Assembly: GCA_028293265.1 (NCBI GenBank)
Contig: JAQGPB010000490.1
Span: 1-6,992 of the forward strand
Source of the DNA: Pedosphaera sp.
GTDB lineage: Bacteria; Verrucomicrobiota; Verrucomicrobiae; Limisphaerales; Pedosphaeraceae
DNA: 6,992 nucleotides
Direction of reading: 5' to 3'
The position numbers and the translations under genes were made by a program. The notes under the pieces were generated by a model that did not search any database, was not told the DNA's origin, and saw only the letters and a list, made by a program, of their open reading frames with translations. This document shows positions 6,662 to 6,992 of this stretch, piece by piece. The first letter of the stretch is position 1. Every line of letters starts with the position of its first letter.

Positions 6662-6992
6662 ATGCTTTGCAAGACCATCGCGGTGGCTGTCCCGGTTCTT
6701 TGCGCCTTGATACTCTGTCAAGCCGGCGCGGGGGCGGAAGGTGTCCCCAAGACCGCCCCAGAGTCTCCGCTGGCGATCGCTTCCTCCCGGCAACTGTTGC
6801 TGGTCACCACCAAGGATTGGAACGCCGTGACCGGTGTGATGCGGCGCTTTGCCAGGGCAGACGCCAGCTCTGGTTGGAACGAGGTTGGTGCGGGCATCCC
6901 CGTCGTCGTCGGCCGCAACGGGCTCGGCTGGGGCCGTGGCTTGAGCCTGCCGTTCGCGTTGCCGGGGCCGGTCAAAAAGGAAGGCGACGGCA
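6662..6992 (+). CDS. Secreted L,D-transpeptidase-like (YkuD family) protein, N-terminal part
   Basis: An open frame from ATG 6662 continues to the right edge for 110 codons with no stop. It starts MLCKTIAVAVPVLCALILC and then AGAGAE, an export signal of about 25 residues. Cys19 might be lipidated, but the Leu at -1 argues against it. Then come SRQLLLVTTKDWNAVTGVM, GAGIPVVVGRNGLGWGRGL and GPVKKEGDG. This order (beta strand with VTT.DW, then PVVVGRNGLGWG, then PVK.EGDG) matches the start of YkuD-type L,D-transpeptidases of the COG3786 kind, which cross-link or modify peptidoglycan. The catalytic His and Cys motifs lie beyond the window, so activity cannot be confirmed. No Shine-Dalgarno sequence is evident. 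The 118-bp gap to the divergent response regulator must hold both promoters, but none stands out. Confidence 0.75.
   Translation, partial: MLCKTIAVAVPVLCALILCQAGAGAEGVPKTAPESPLAIASSRQLLLVTTKDWNAVTGVMRRFARADASSGWNEVGAGIPVVVGRNGLGWGRGLSLPFALPGPVKKEGDG

Overview
The window looks like chromosomal DNA from a GC-rich Gram-negative-type bacterium. The best guess is the phylum Verrucomicrobiota (Pedosphaera/Limisphaera-like relatives). That guess rests on short tandem heptamer repeats, especially AACATCG arrays whose reverse strand reads as MFDVRCSMFDVRC-like peptides, and on paired GCTCC-RTA-GGAGC palindromes. Both are recalled from that group's intergenic DNA and were not searched here. The protein-coding genes are ordinary housekeeping, transport and signalling genes.

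Layout. Positions 1-120 (+) hold the last 39 codons of a receiver domain, probably the end of a hybrid histidine kinase. It converges on gap (377-1426, -), a complete glyceraldehyde-3-phosphate dehydrogenase gene followed by a textbook intrinsic terminator (311-353). A 359-bp divergent spacer (1427-1785) carries candidate promoters for both sides. It leads to a three-gene peptide-uptake operon on +: oppA (1786-3489, binding protein), oppB (3612-4574) and oppC (4567-5619, 8-nt overlap with oppB), the two membrane subunits. No ATPase gene follows, so the transporter must borrow OppD/OppF-type ATPases encoded elsewhere. A 471-bp repeat-rich spacer (5620-6090) separates the operon from a convergent single-domain response regulator (6091-6543, -). 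Divergent from that, a secreted L,D-transpeptidase-like protein starts at 6662 (+) and runs off the right edge.

The least ordinary feature is the repeat content. At least seven short tandem arrays with a 7- or 8-bp period but different unit sequences lie in the spacers, together with several compact palindromes. Two such arrays appear to have entered the reading frame of oppC between its start codon and the conserved first membrane segment, and they are predicted to be translated. The oppA-oppB spacer is made almost wholly of such modules and leaves oppB without a visible Shine-Dalgarno sequence. No CRISPR, phage, toxin-antitoxin, transposase or biosynthetic cluster was seen, and nothing here amounts to a new defence or metabolic system.
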